A stretch of DNA of 64,000 nt from Cyclobacteriaceae bacterium (GTDB taxonomy: Bacteria; Bacteroidota; Bacteroidia; Cytophagales; Cyclobacteriaceae). Below the pieces are notes generated by a model that was not told where the DNA came from, did not search any database, and saw nothing but the letters and a program-made list of their open reading frames with translations. Positions 54,005 to 61,750 of the stretch are shown in pieces (position 1 is the stretch's first letter; every line of letters starts with the position of its first letter). The DNA lies in NCBI GenBank assembly GCA_020436165.1, contig JAGQYI010000047.1:62001-126000 (forward strand), written 5' to 3'. The position numbers were made by a program, and so were the translations under genes.

Positions 54005-55102
54005 ATGAAAAAACTTTTATTCCTTCTGGCTTTTATTTGGGTTGCTTCAGGTTGCGGCAAAAATAACCCTGAACCAGATACTAGCTTTTATTTGGGGTTC
54101 ACACCTTTTCCTTATTCTGTAACCAATATTGAGCAGGTAATGGAGGATGTGTATTCTAAAATTGCCTCAGATGGTAGTTTAGTGGCCCACCATTTTGATA
54201 ATGGCATTCCATGGAATGAGGCATTGAATAATTCAACTTATCCAACAGACCTTTTGAACGACTGGGCCTACCGAAAATCCATGACGCCTGCAGCCCATAA
54301 GGTGTATGTGGCGGTTACGCCCATTAATATTGACAGGAATGGATTGGCACCCAATCGAGATGAGAATGGAGGCGACCAACCGTTGAATGCCCCTTGGAAT
54401 GGCTATTCATTCAATGATACTGAGGTAAAGACAGCATTTCTTAATTACTGCAAAGAAGTTGTTGATTACTTTAACCCAGATTACCTGGCTATTGGTATTG
54501 AGGTTAATTTACTCAAGAAATTGGCTCCAACCAAATGGGATGCCTATGTGGAATTGCAGTCGTTTGTTTACACAGAGTTAAAAAAGGTATATCCTGAACT
54601 GCCGGTTTTTGTATCTTATACCGGATTCGATTTGGCGGGCTATACGGATGCCAACCAACAGGAGCAGCAAAACGCCTTAAATGATCTACTACCTTACACT
54701 GATTACTTTGGACTTTCGCTGCATCCTCAAACCAGCAGTTTTATTACGGAAACGGTACCTTCGGTAGATGTGCTTAAAAGCATCTTGTTACAAACCTCTA
54801 AACCGGTGGCCATTTGTGAAACCAGCTACCCGGCCCAATATGCTTCGTTATATGGAGGTACTATTGAATTTAATGGAACTCCCGCAAAACAAAAGCAGTA
54901 TTTTGAAAACCTGTTGAAAGCCTGCAAGGTAGTTGATACCCGGTTTGTGGTTAATTGGTGTGTGCAGGATTACGATAAGCTATTAGATGAGTTAAATCTA
55001 ACGGATGATGTGTACCTTATCTGGCGCGATACAGGCTTTTATGATGAAAATGGGAATGAGCGGGAAGTGTTAGCTGTGTGGAAGAGTAAGCCCAATCTGT
55101 AA
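54005..55102 (+). CDS. Lipoprotein with TIM-barrel (GH-A clan-like) domain
   Basis: A 365-residue lipoprotein: signal 'MKKLLFLLAFIWVASGC' (cysteine 17); an earlier in-frame TTG was rejected as it would precede the signal. The body alternates strands and helices as in a TIM barrel. 'YLAIGIEVNLL' near residue 162 and 'VAICETSYP' near 272 place two glutamates at the ends of likely strands 4 and 7, the positions of catalytic residues in clan GH-A. It resembles GH53-like surface hydrolases. Substrate unknown. Confidence 0.7.
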   Translation: MKKLLFLLAFIWVASGCGKNNPEPDTSFYLGFTPFPYSVTNIEQVMEDVYSKIASDGSLVAHHFDNGIPWNEALNNSTYPTDLLNDWAYRKSMTPAAHKVYVAVTPINIDRNGLAPNRDENGGDQPLNAPWNGYSFNDTEVKTAFLNYCKEVVDYFNPDYLAIGIEVNLLKKLAPTKWDAYVELQSFVYTELKKVYPELPVFVSYTGFDLAGYTDANQQEQQNALNDLLPYTDYFGLSLHPQTSSFITETVPSVDVLKSILLQTSKPVAICETSYPAQYASLYGGTIEFNGTPAKQKQYFENLLKACKVVDTRFVVNWCVQDYDKLLDELNLTDDVYLIWRDTGFYDENGNEREVLAVWKSKPNL

Positions 55103-55177
55103 AGATCTCAGTTTTGGTCACACATTATTGCCACATAATATATCACTTATTGCCTTCCCGTATGGAGCTATTCTAGG

Positions 55178-55603
55178 CTACTCTACAATCTTTTTCAATT
55201 CGTTAATAATATATGCCCAGCTTTCTTTAGAGTGTTCATGGGCTTCTTCGTCTTTAGAACCTTTTTGAATTATGTGCAACGTTGTGCCTTGCCCATTTGG
55301 TTCTACAGCATAAGTGATTTTAGCATAATTTTCAGGTATATCTTCGGTTCCTGACATAGTGCTCCAATAATTGTAAGTGAGCTTTTTGCCTTCTTCATAT
55401 TCCAGCACAGTGCCTTTGTCTTCGTAGGTGTTTCCTTCCCAGTTTCCTCTAAAGTAAATGGGTTTGCCAACTTTCCACTCGGTATCCAATTCGGTTCCGA
55501 AAAAATATTTTTTTACAATTTCCTTATCTGTAAGTGCTTTCCAAACAGAAGAAACAGGTGCGTTTATGATATCTGAGACAGTTAGTGTGAGATCGTGATT
55601 CAT
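55178..55603 (-). CDS. SRPBCC/AHSA1 domain protein
   Basis: A 141-residue START-like protein of the AHSA1 group: 'INAPVSSVWKALTDKEIVKKYFFG' (in part, near residue 12) and 'YAKITYAVEPNGQGTTLHI' are typical, with a hydrophobic ligand cavity. Start set at MNHDLTLTVS; the earlier codon was discarded. It lies head to head with an AraC-family gene, 83 bases apart, so the regulator may control it. A perfect -7 box (TATGTTTG, 55644-55637) precedes it on the minus strand. Function is probably stress or ligand binding. Confidence 0.88.
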   Translation of the reverse strand: MNHDLTLTVSDIINAPVSSVWKALTDKEIVKKYFFGTELDTEWKVGKPIYFRGNWEGNTYEDKGTVLEYEEGKKLTYNYWSTMSGTEDIPENYAKITYAVEPNGQGTTLHIIQKGSKDEEAHEHSKESWAYIINELKKIVE

Positions 55604-55636
55604 GCGATTAAGTCTGTAAAAGAATTTAGTTTGGTA

Positions 55637-55644
55637 CAAACATA
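55637..55644 (-). promoter_or_regulatory. -7 promoter element of the SRPBCC gene
   Basis: TATGTTTG on the minus strand is a perfect TAnnTTTG about 34 bases upstream of the start, in the 83-base gap shared with the AraC gene. Confidence 0.42.
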
Positions 55645-55686
55645 TTTAGTTGGTTTGTTTGCGTATTGCAAAAACGCGCCAGTCGT

Positions 55687-56496
55687 ATGGTAAAACCAAA
55701 AACAGAACCATCCAGGGGATTGCTCAACAAAAGCGAAGGAGAAAATCATTTTCAGCTTTCGCGCTTTGAGCCTACGACAAGTCTGGCCGGTTTTGTAGAA
55801 CATTATTGGATCGTTCGCTGGGATCTATCCGGTAAAAACCCTTATGAGCAGGAAGTGTTGGCACACCCCTCGGTTCATTTGGTTTTTGAAAAAAGCAAAA
55901 CACGCATTTGGGGAGTAGTTACCGGTAAATTTACTCGTGTGATTAAGGATAAAGGTTGTGTTTTAGGCATAAAGTTCAAACCGGGAGGTTTCTATCCCTT
56001 TTATAAGAATGACATAAGCTCATTTTCAGATAGTATGTTGCCTTTTCATCTTGCCTTTAATGATGATTTGACAAAACTTGAAGGGAAAATCCTTCAGCCC
56101 ACTGATGAGAAGGAGATGATAGAATTGGCAGAGCAATTCCTGTTAAGAAATCTGCCGGAACCCGATCCTAACGTAGATAAGGTTAACGAAATCATGGAGT
56201 TTGTGAAGAAGGATTCTGAGATATTAAAAGTGGATGATCTGGTAGAGCGCTTCAAGTACAGCAAACGCACCCTTCAGCGATTGTTCAAGCATTATGTGGG
56301 TGTAAGTCCTAAATGGGTAATTATGCGCTACAGGTTACATGATGTGGCAGAAAGAATTGCTGCTAAACCGGTAACTAATTGGGCAGCTCTGGCTTTGGAA
56401 GCAGGCTATTTTGATCAGGCACATTTTATACGGGATTTCAAATCAATTGTTGGTAAAACGCCTGCAGAATATGCAGAAGGCCTTAAATGGGAGTAG
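55687..56496 (+). CDS. AraC family transcriptional regulator
   Basis: A 269-residue regulator. The N-terminal sensor domain (about 1-170, 'LAGFVEHYWIVRWDL', 'VLGIKFKPGGFYPFYKND') matches the DUF6597-type AraC sensor seen in this phylum. The C-terminal AraC DNA-binding domain has 'LVERFKYSKRTLQRLFKHYVG' (in part) and 'AALALEAGYFDQAHFIRDFKSIVGKTPAEY' (in part), two helix-turn-helix motifs. The earlier in-frame TTG was not used. Divergent from the SRPBCC gene, its probable target. Confidence 0.92.
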   Translation: MVKPKTEPSRGLLNKSEGENHFQLSRFEPTTSLAGFVEHYWIVRWDLSGKNPYEQEVLAHPSVHLVFEKSKTRIWGVVTGKFTRVIKDKGCVLGIKFKPGGFYPFYKNDISSFSDSMLPFHLAFNDDLTKLEGKILQPTDEKEMIELAEQFLLRNLPEPDPNVDKVNEIMEFVKKDSEILKVDDLVERFKYSKRTLQRLFKHYVGVSPKWVIMRYRLHDVAERIAAKPVTNWAALALEAGYFDQAHFIRDFKSIVGKTPAEYAEGLKWE

Positions 56497-56550
56497 GAAA
56501 TAGGGGTTAGGAGCTAAGTGTTTACCGTATGGAGGAATTAATGAGCTATT

Positions 56551-56599
56551 CTTAGTGAGATACTAAGACTAGTATTAGAAACTAAGACTAGTTTTAGCT
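56551..56599. repeat. 19-base tandem repeat with hairpin
   Basis: Two tandem copies of a 19-base unit (56562-56580 and 56581-56599, first 12 bases identical, ACTAAGACTAGT). CTTAGT (56551-56556) pairs with the first ACTAAG (56562-56567). It lies past the AraC gene and before the minus-strand secreted pair; possibly a degenerate terminator or repeat. Confidence 0.45.
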
Positions 56600-56606
56600 T
56601 TTCAAA

Positions 56607-57134
56607 TTAATTAATAATCCATTCAAATTTTACAGATTTAAAGCTTGATCTGTCAGAATATAAAATTGCTAGTATTTGAGGATGACCATTTTTAACACTT
56701 TTTTCGTAGTTTCTAAACAATTTCTTTTCTTCGACATGCCCCTTTAGTTGGTTAGGTTCAAATATTTCAGCAACAAAATCCACTTTTTTAATTGGTTTTA
56801 AACCATATTTTCTTTTAGTTATTTGAACCGAGTCTTCTGGGCTTATCGTAATTAAATCAATTGTCTGCTTTTTGTTTAGAAGAACATCATCGTAAGGATT
56901 AAACAAACTGATTAATACTTCTTCTTCTGAAACATATGATTGAGAGTTAGGATCTATATTTAGAATCTGGATGGTTTTGTCAGACACATTTCTTAATTCA
57001 ATCATTACTAGTGTGCTTTCTGAATCTTGCACAAACTCTAGACTAGCAACCAAACCACATTTTTCTTCATCTTGAGTTTGAGCGAAAGCGAGAGAGGCAT
57101 TCAGAAGTAATAAGAGCAAAATTCTTTTCTTCAT
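56607..57134 (-). CDS. Secreted Ig-like protein, unknown function
   Basis: A 175-residue exported protein with signal peptide 'MKKRILLLLLLNASLAFAQ'. I start here instead of an upstream in-frame codon. The mature part has strand alternation like a BsuPI or immunoglobulin-like sandwich ('LVMIELRNVSDKTIQILNID'). One cysteine near the mature N-terminus. No family identified. Its ATG overlaps the upstream gene's TAA by one base (TAATG), so the two secreted proteins are translated in a coupled way. Confidence 0.65.
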   Translation of the reverse strand: MKKRILLLLLLNASLAFAQTQDEEKCGLVASLEFVQDSESTLVMIELRNVSDKTIQILNIDPNSQSYVSEEEVLISLFNPYDDVLLNKKQTIDLITISPEDSVQITKRKYGLKPIKKVDFVAEIFEPNQLKGHVEEKKLFRNYEKSVKNGHPQILAILYSDRSSFKSVKFEWIIN

Positions 57135-57664
57135 TATTCTGACGTCTGTGCCCATTTATACGTTGTACCATCCCAATAGATAGTGCTACTTCCGCTTTCA
57201 CTTTTGGCAATAAATATTGCTGCATTCTTTAATGTTACAGGTTTGCTGTAGTCAATATCGCCATTTGCCTTATACACCAATTGGTGAATAGTTAAATTTC
57301 TTTGAACTTTCCAGATATCCATCCATTTAAAATCATCGCCTCCATTGCCAAAGTCTTTACCTGCTCCAATAATAAAGCTTTCATCAGTCGAATTATGAAG
57401 TATAATAAATCCTTTCTTATGACTTGATTTATTTTCAATAGCAATTGCAATATCCATTTTAGAATCACCATTAAAATCAGCTTCTAAGTAAAAAGGATTT
57501 ATAAATTCAGATAAAAGGTACGTGTTTTCAAATTCATGCTTGCTTAAAATTTGTTTTGCCCAATCCGGAAGTCGTTCTTGCAGCAGCCATTGATTATCCT
57601 GACCATTTACCTCAAAGGCAAAGCCAAAAGATAAGAGCCAATATGTAAAAAAGATTTTCTTCAT
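57134..57664 (-). CDS. Secreted FG-GAP/VCBS-like protein
   Basis: A 176-residue exported protein with signal peptide ending in EVNGQ. 'EADFNGDSKMDIAIAIEN' near residue 65 carries the DxNxDxxxD calcium loop of FG-GAP/VCBS repeats; only one repeat is obvious. The end, 'IYWDGTTYKWAQ', is aromatic. It is the first gene of a coupled pair with the Ig-like protein (TAATG). Secreted or periplasmic; both genes are AT-rich relative to moeA upstream. Confidence 0.7.
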   Translation of the reverse strand: MKKIFFTYWLLSFGFAFEVNGQDNQWLLQERLPDWAKQILSKHEFENTYLLSEFINPFYLEADFNGDSKMDIAIAIENKSSHKKGFIILHNSTDESFIIGAGKDFGNGGDDFKWMDIWKVQRNLTIHQLVYKANGDIDYSKPVTLKNAAIFIAKSESGSSTIYWDGTTYKWAQTSE

Positions 57665-57709
57665 GTCTAAAATCTAATGTCTATTATCTAACTACTCAAT
57701 ACTCAATTA

Positions 57710-58906
57710 CTAACTTCTATAAACCATACACTCAAACACCTCTCCCTTTTTAAAATCGGTTTTGCCCATCGGTATTTCCAACAACCCATCGGCTTCTACC
57801 AGGTTGGCCAAATCGCCAGAGCCATTGCCTTTATGTGGAGTTGCTAGCAAATGGCCTTCGTTATCGTATTCCAGTTTTACTTGGAGGAAATAAGTAAGAT
57901 CGGGTTTAAAGTTAAAGTCTTCGGCCAAGCGGGCTTTTACCTTGCGCGGCTCGGTTCCCTCGCTTCTGAATAGAAATGGGATTACGTAGCGGTTCAACCC
58001 CACAAACGAGGAGGCCGGGTTGCCCGGCAAGGCAAAAACTACTCCGTTGGAGTAGGTGCCAAACCAGAAAGGTTTGCCCGGCCGCTGTTTCACAAAATGG
58101 AAAGCTTTCTCAACGCCCAGCTCCGTTAAAATCTCGGGTACAAAGTCAAGCTTTCCTTTAGAAACTCCACCACTTAAAATCACAATTTCGTGATCGTTCA
58201 AGATATTTTTCAAGTCTTCCCTGAGCTTCTCTTTACTATCTACTATATGGAAAATGGCACTTTTAAAACCTTTATCCTTTAAAGCAGCCTGCAAGGTGTA
58301 AACGTTAGATTTACGGATTTGGTGAGGTAGTGGAGTTTCGTTTACTTCCACCAGTTCATCACCGGTAGCCACAATAGCTACTCTCAAACGTTGACGCACC
58401 TGTACATTTTCTTTCCCAACAGTTGCCAGTACACCAATTTCAGAAGCGGTAATAATGCCTCCTTTGGGTATTAGCAACTCATTCACTGCTCGATCCGAAC
58501 CCTGTGGGTGTACATGCTGTTTGGCAGTTATCTCATGGTCGGCATCCACAATGGCTTTACCATCTTTAAGCGTTACGTATTCGTACTTTATAACTGTATC
58601 CGACTGTGCAGGGCAAACAGCACCGGTCATTACTTCAATGCAGCTTCCGCTTCCTTGCAAAGTGGTGGAAGGAGCACCTGCAGGTTGTAACCCTTGCACG
58701 TTGAATTCGCGCATGCCTGCTTCCCAATCGGCAAAGCGAATGGCAATGCCATCCATCATTACACGGTTAAAAGGGGGGAAATCACGGTCGGCAAAAATAT
58801 CTTCGGCCAAAGTACGGCCCAAACACTTCGACAATGGAACTGATATCGTTTTTGTGCTTAAAAGTGCTTTTCCGATCAGTTTATCTACTTCTTCTACAGT
58901 TATCAT
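57710..58906 (-). CDS. moeA: Molybdopterin molybdenumtransferase MoeA
   Basis: Inserts molybdate into adenylylated molybdopterin, the last step of molybdenum-cofactor synthesis. The start is MITVEEVDKLIG; the earlier in-frame codon adds a non-homologous tail. Seen: 'FPPFNRVMMDGIA' near residue 51, 'VATGDELVEVNE' near 183, 'LSGGVSKGKLDFVPEIL' near 242 and 'LPGNPASSFVGL' near 306. The standard SGGVSxGxxD motif is kept with K and L in the variable places. 398 residues, normal length. Faces moaC and the MobA fusion across the membrane/HTH pair. Confidence 0.95.
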   Translation of the reverse strand: MITVEEVDKLIGKALLSTKTISVPLSKCLGRTLAEDIFADRDFPPFNRVMMDGIAIRFADWEAGMREFNVQGLQPAGAPSTTLQGSGSCIEVMTGAVCPAQSDTVIKYEYVTLKDGKAIVDADHEITAKQHVHPQGSDRAVNELLIPKGGIITASEIGVLATVGKENVQVRQRLRVAIVATGDELVEVNETPLPHQIRKSNVYTLQAALKDKGFKSAIFHIVDSKEKLREDLKNILNDHEIVILSGGVSKGKLDFVPEILTELGVEKAFHFVKQRPGKPFWFGTYSNGVVFALPGNPASSFVGLNRYVIPFLFRSEGTEPRKVKARLAEDFNFKPDLTYFLQVKLEYDNEGHLLATPHKGNGSGDLANLVEADGLLEIPMGKTDFKKGEVFECMVYRS

Positions 58907-59073
58907 CTTAATTAAAAAAATTATACTCAAAACTAATTGTCGTTGCATAAAGTGCATTACTAAATAGTTAAAAGTTGGTGATATAGTTAGGTAATGTTTG
59001 GTTAGGAGTAATTAAGTGCGTTATACGATTTGTTTGAAAAGTAAGTTAAATACATCCAGAAGTAAAAGACAGT

Positions 59074-59119
59074 AATAAATTACAAAAAGACATTTATACT
59101 TTACATTATGTAATTTATT
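59074..59119. repeat. Operator-like inverted repeats ahead of the membrane/HTH pair
   Basis: An 11-base perfect inverted repeat AATAAATTACA (59074-59084) / TGTAATTTATT (59109-59119) overlaps a 13-base palindrome TTACAT-T-ATGTAA (59101-59113). Both lie directly upstream of the -7 box, covering the -33 position, as expected for an operator. Confidence 0.55.
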
Positions 59120-59122
59120 GTA

Positions 59123-59130
59123 TACATTTG
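59123..59130 (+). promoter_or_regulatory. -7 promoter element of the membrane/HTH pair
   Basis: TACATTTG is a perfect TAnnTTTG, 21 bases ahead of the start codon. Its expected -33 position falls inside the TTACATTATGTAA palindrome. Confidence 0.55.
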
Positions 59131-59150
59131 GTTGATTAAAAAACTTTACA

Positions 59151-59636
59151 ATGAAAGCTAACTACTTATTACCCTTTCGATTCAAGAGAATTGGAATCAT
59201 ACTGTGTATTATGGCAATCATCGCAGCTATATTTTGGTTGATAGTTTTCGAGTTCGGCCATAATTCAATAATCTTTGAGAAGCTTTTTGTTGATATTACT
59301 TATAACGATATAGGGGGGATAAAAAGCCTCTATTTGTCTCAAATGAATAGTTTGTTGGATGAATGTATTGCTGGAGTCCTTATTATTGGTTTAACCTTTA
59401 TTGCATTTGCAAAGGAGAGGCGTGAGGATGAATACATATCTGAATTGCGTCTTAAATCTTTGGTATGGGCTACTTATGTTAATTACTTGATACTTGTTGT
59501 TGGTTTGATTTTCATTTATAAAATTCCATTTATGTATGTTTTAATCTTCAACATGTTTACAATCCTTTTAGTTTTCATACTAAGATTTTATTGGGAGCTT
59601 AGAAAGTCAAAAAGGCTAATCACAGATGAAAAATAG
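59151..59636 (+). CDS. Small four-helix membrane protein paired with an HTH regulator
   Basis: A 161-residue inner-membrane protein with four hydrophobic segments ('IGIILCIMAIIAAIFWLIVF', 'CIAGVLIIGLTFIAF', 'NYLILVVGLIFIY', 'MYVLIFNMFTILLVFIL') and charged loops. The C-terminus is basic. It overlaps the following HTH gene by 11 bases. This membrane-protein plus small HTH layout is common in bacteria, where the membrane partner often holds or controls the regulator; here that is inference. AT-rich compared with the flanking cofactor genes. Confidence 0.75.
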   Translation: MKANYLLPFRFKRIGIILCIMAIIAAIFWLIVFEFGHNSIIFEKLFVDITYNDIGGIKSLYLSQMNSLLDECIAGVLIIGLTFIAFAKERREDEYISELRLKSLVWATYVNYLILVVGLIFIYKIPFMYVLIFNMFTILLVFILRFYWELRKSKRLITDEK

Positions 59637-59829
59637 GATAAAGGTTGAAAGAGCAGAGAATAACCTGACTCAAGCTAAACTAGCTGAGTTGGTTAATGTG
59701 AGCCGTCAAACAATTAATGCCATAGAATTAGGTAAGTACAATTTATCAACAACTTTGGCTCTGAAAATAGCTAAAGTATTTGATAAAACAGTTAATGATG
59801 TTTTCATCTTAGAAGACTCTGATTGGTAA
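59626..59829 (+). CDS. Small XRE/YozG-type HTH regulator
   Basis: A 67-residue single-domain HTH protein: 'NLTQAKLAELVNVSRQTINAIELGKYNLS' (residues about 13-41, quoted in part as helix 2 and 3 'LAELVNVSRQTINAIE') then 'LALKIAKVFDKTVNDVF'. This is the YozG-like XRE pattern. It is coupled by an 11-base overlap to the membrane protein upstream, and the operon promoter carries palindromes, so it probably represses its own operon. Not linked in function to moaC. Confidence 0.9.
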   Translation: MKNRIKVERAENNLTQAKLAELVNVSRQTINAIELGKYNLSTTLALKIAKVFDKTVNDVFILEDSDW

Positions 59830-59853
59830 TCAACTAATACGCTTCACTTTAAT

Positions 59854-59861
59854 TACCTTTG
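59854..59861 (+). promoter_or_regulatory. -7 promoter element of moaC
   Basis: TACCTTTG, a perfect TAnnTTTG, 25 bases before the moaC start. No -33 TTTG is visible 19 bases upstream. No Moco riboswitch fits in the 56-base gap. Confidence 0.45.
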
Positions 59862-59885
59862 TTGGCGTTAAAATATACCTCATAA

Positions 59886-60365
59886 ATGGACAAGCTAACC
59901 CACATAGATGCAAAAGGCAATCCTGCCATGGTAGATGTTTCGGAGAAGAAGGTGACTGCCCGTAAGGCTGTTGCACAATCTGTGGTAGAGTTGGGTGAAG
60001 AAATTATGGCGCAATTGCGCGATGGGGATATTCATACGAAAAAAGGGCCGGTGTTCCATACAGCCATTATTGCGGGTACCATGGGAGCAAAAAAAACATC
60101 GGAGCTGGTTCCGTTTTGCCATCCTGTGGGTATGGACGATTGTAAGATCGAAATTGAAACTAAAGGCACCCGAGCAATTGTTACCTGTACGGCAAAGGTA
60201 GAAGCCAAAACAGGAATTGAAATGGAGGCCATAACCGGGGCCAGTATTGCGGCTATCACTATTTACGATATGTGTAAGGCTATGAGCCACGATATTGTAA
60301 TTTTAAGCACCCGTTTGCTGGAGAAAACAGGAGGTAAAAAAGACTTCAAACGACCTAATAACTGA
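59886..60365 (+). CDS. moaC: Cyclic pyranopterin monophosphate synthase MoaC
   Basis: Second enzyme of molybdenum-cofactor synthesis, forming cyclic pyranopterin monophosphate with MoaA. The 159-residue protein has 'MVDVSEKKVTARKAVA' near the start, 'IAGTMGAKKTSELVPFCHPV' (residues about 62-81) and 'MEAITGASIAAITIYDMCKA' near 116. These hold the conserved lysine, histidine and aspartate. Full length. MoaA and MoaE/D are not in this window. First gene of the plus-strand cofactor group. Confidence 0.96.
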   Translation: MDKLTHIDAKGNPAMVDVSEKKVTARKAVAQSVVELGEEIMAQLRDGDIHTKKGPVFHTAIIAGTMGAKKTSELVPFCHPVGMDDCKIEIETKGTRAIVTCTAKVEAKTGIEMEAITGASIAAITIYDMCKAMSHDIVILSTRLLEKTGGKKDFKRPNN

Positions 60366-60392
60366 TAACCGTTAACCCTTAACTTTACTCAC

Positions 60393-61502
60393 ATGGCTCA
60401 TAAGAAACATGCAAAACTAACCCGACCCCAGGGAGGACAATTCGGCCGTAACGAATTGGGAATTTTAGGAGCGCCATGCGGAGAGATCAAAGAGCTTTCT
60501 GCCAAGCTTATTGAAAAACTGAACAATTGGACCGTGAGTTATGTGGATGCAGAACACAATGCCAAAGAAGAGGAAGGCTGGACTGCGCTAAAGCATGGAG
60601 CCAAAGCCGAGCATATTGACAAAATTTCTTTCAAGCGAACTGATTCGAAAGGGGATGCTCCTGATTTTCGCCACTCGGATTTGGTGTTGATTAATGCCAA
60701 CCATTTTAAAGCTGATGCCCAGATTGCTTTTGTACATCCAAAAAAGGATTTGGAGAAGAAACTTGAGAAACTTACTAATGTGGCTTTGGTGATTTTGGAA
60801 GAGTCCGTTGAAGAAATGCCAGCATTTTTACAATTGCATTTGGAAGGCAAGGATGTTCCTGTATTAAAAGCATCGCAAGTAGATGAGATTGTAACTTTCA
60901 TTAATAACTGGCTGAATGAGCGTAAACCAAAATTATATGGTCTTGTGCTGGCTGGCGGCAAAAGCACGCGCATGAAGCGTGACAAGGCTACATTGGACTA
61001 CCATGGCAAACCCCAGCAGGAATACATGTTCGAATTGCTGGAAGCTGTGTGTGATAAAGTGTACTTGTCGTGCAGGGATGAAGTGCAGTCTGCGGAAGCT
61101 CCACACGATTGTGTTTCGGATACATTTATAGGCCTTGGGCCCTATGGAGGTATTTTAAGTGCCTTTATGTACGAGCCCAACGTGGCGTGGCTGGTGGTAG
61201 CGGTTGACTTACCGTTATTGGATAAGGCAACTATTGATAACCTGGTTGAGCATCGAAACCCGTCCAAAGTGGCTACTTGCTTTATCGACCCCAAGAATGA
61301 GTTTCCTGAGCCATTGATTAGCATTTGGGAACCGCGTGCTTATCCAAAAATGCTTGACTTCCTTTCGCGAGGTCATTCGTGTCCACGCAAGGTGTTGATA
61401 AATACAGATACAGAAGTAATCACGGAACGTGATGCCAGGGCGTTGACTAACATCAACACACCGGAAGAGTTAGATCAGATATTAAAGGAAATGCATGTCT
61501 GA
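60393..61502 (+). CDS. MobB-like/MobA fusion, molybdenum cofactor guanylyltransferase
   Basis: A 369-residue two-domain protein. The C-terminal half (from about 185, 'LYGLVLAGGKSTRMKRDKATL') is MobA: nucleotidyltransferase signature LAGGxSxRMxxDKA, 'GPYGGILSAF' and 'VAVDLPLLD' follow; it attaches GMP or CMP to the molybdopterin. The N-terminal ~180 residues look like a degenerate MobB: 'HSDLVLINANHFKAD' corresponds to the MobB 'DLVLVEGFK' stretch, but the P-loop is lost (GAPCGEIKE). So GTP binding by that half is unlikely. Between moaC and a Rof-like gene. Confidence 0.85.
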   Translation: MAHKKHAKLTRPQGGQFGRNELGILGAPCGEIKELSAKLIEKLNNWTVSYVDAEHNAKEEEGWTALKHGAKAEHIDKISFKRTDSKGDAPDFRHSDLVLINANHFKADAQIAFVHPKKDLEKKLEKLTNVALVILEESVEEMPAFLQLHLEGKDVPVLKASQVDEIVTFINNWLNERKPKLYGLVLAGGKSTRMKRDKATLDYHGKPQQEYMFELLEAVCDKVYLSCRDEVQSAEAPHDCVSDTFIGLGPYGGILSAFMYEPNVAWLVVAVDLPLLDKATIDNLVEHRNPSKVATCFIDPKNEFPEPLISIWEPRAYPKMLDFLSRGHSCPRKVLINTDTEVITERDARALTNINTPEELDQILKEMHV

Positions 61503-61746
61503 TATGGATAAACCCTATGTGCCTATAAGCTGTTCGTTTTATGATTATTTGGAGCAAGCCGCTACGCTTGGCACAGAAGCCGAAGTTGAGTTTAAGGAAG
61601 GTGACAATGCTGCAAAAGTTGTTTCCCGAATTAAAACCCTGACAATAAAAGATAAAGTGGAATATATGGTGCTGGAAAATGGACAACACATACGACTTGA
61701 TTTTTTAATTTCTTTTGATGGGAAGCCACTTCCCAAAGCATGCTAA
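61495..61746 (+). CDS. Rof/YaeO-like putative Rho-binding antiterminator
   Basis: An 83-residue protein with the Rof pattern: opening 'YVPISCSFYDYLEQAATLG' (residues 8-26; E. coli Rof has PINCDDYDNLELAC), and 'EYMVLENGQHIRLDFLISFDG' (in part, near 57) matching the RLDxIxSF close. Rof inhibits transcription termination factor Rho. It overlaps the MobA fusion by eight bases, so it is co-translated. Why a Rho modulator sits in a cofactor operon is unclear; it may have another ligand. Confidence 0.7.
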   Translation: MSDMDKPYVPISCSFYDYLEQAATLGTEAEVEFKEGDNAAKVVSRIKTLTIKDKVEYMVLENGQHIRLDFLISFDGKPLPKAC

Positions 61747-61750
61747 TAGA

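Noticed and set aside
59830..59885. Molybdenum-cofactor riboswitch ahead of moaC
   Set aside because: The 56-base gap cannot hold the aptamer and shows only a promoter box.
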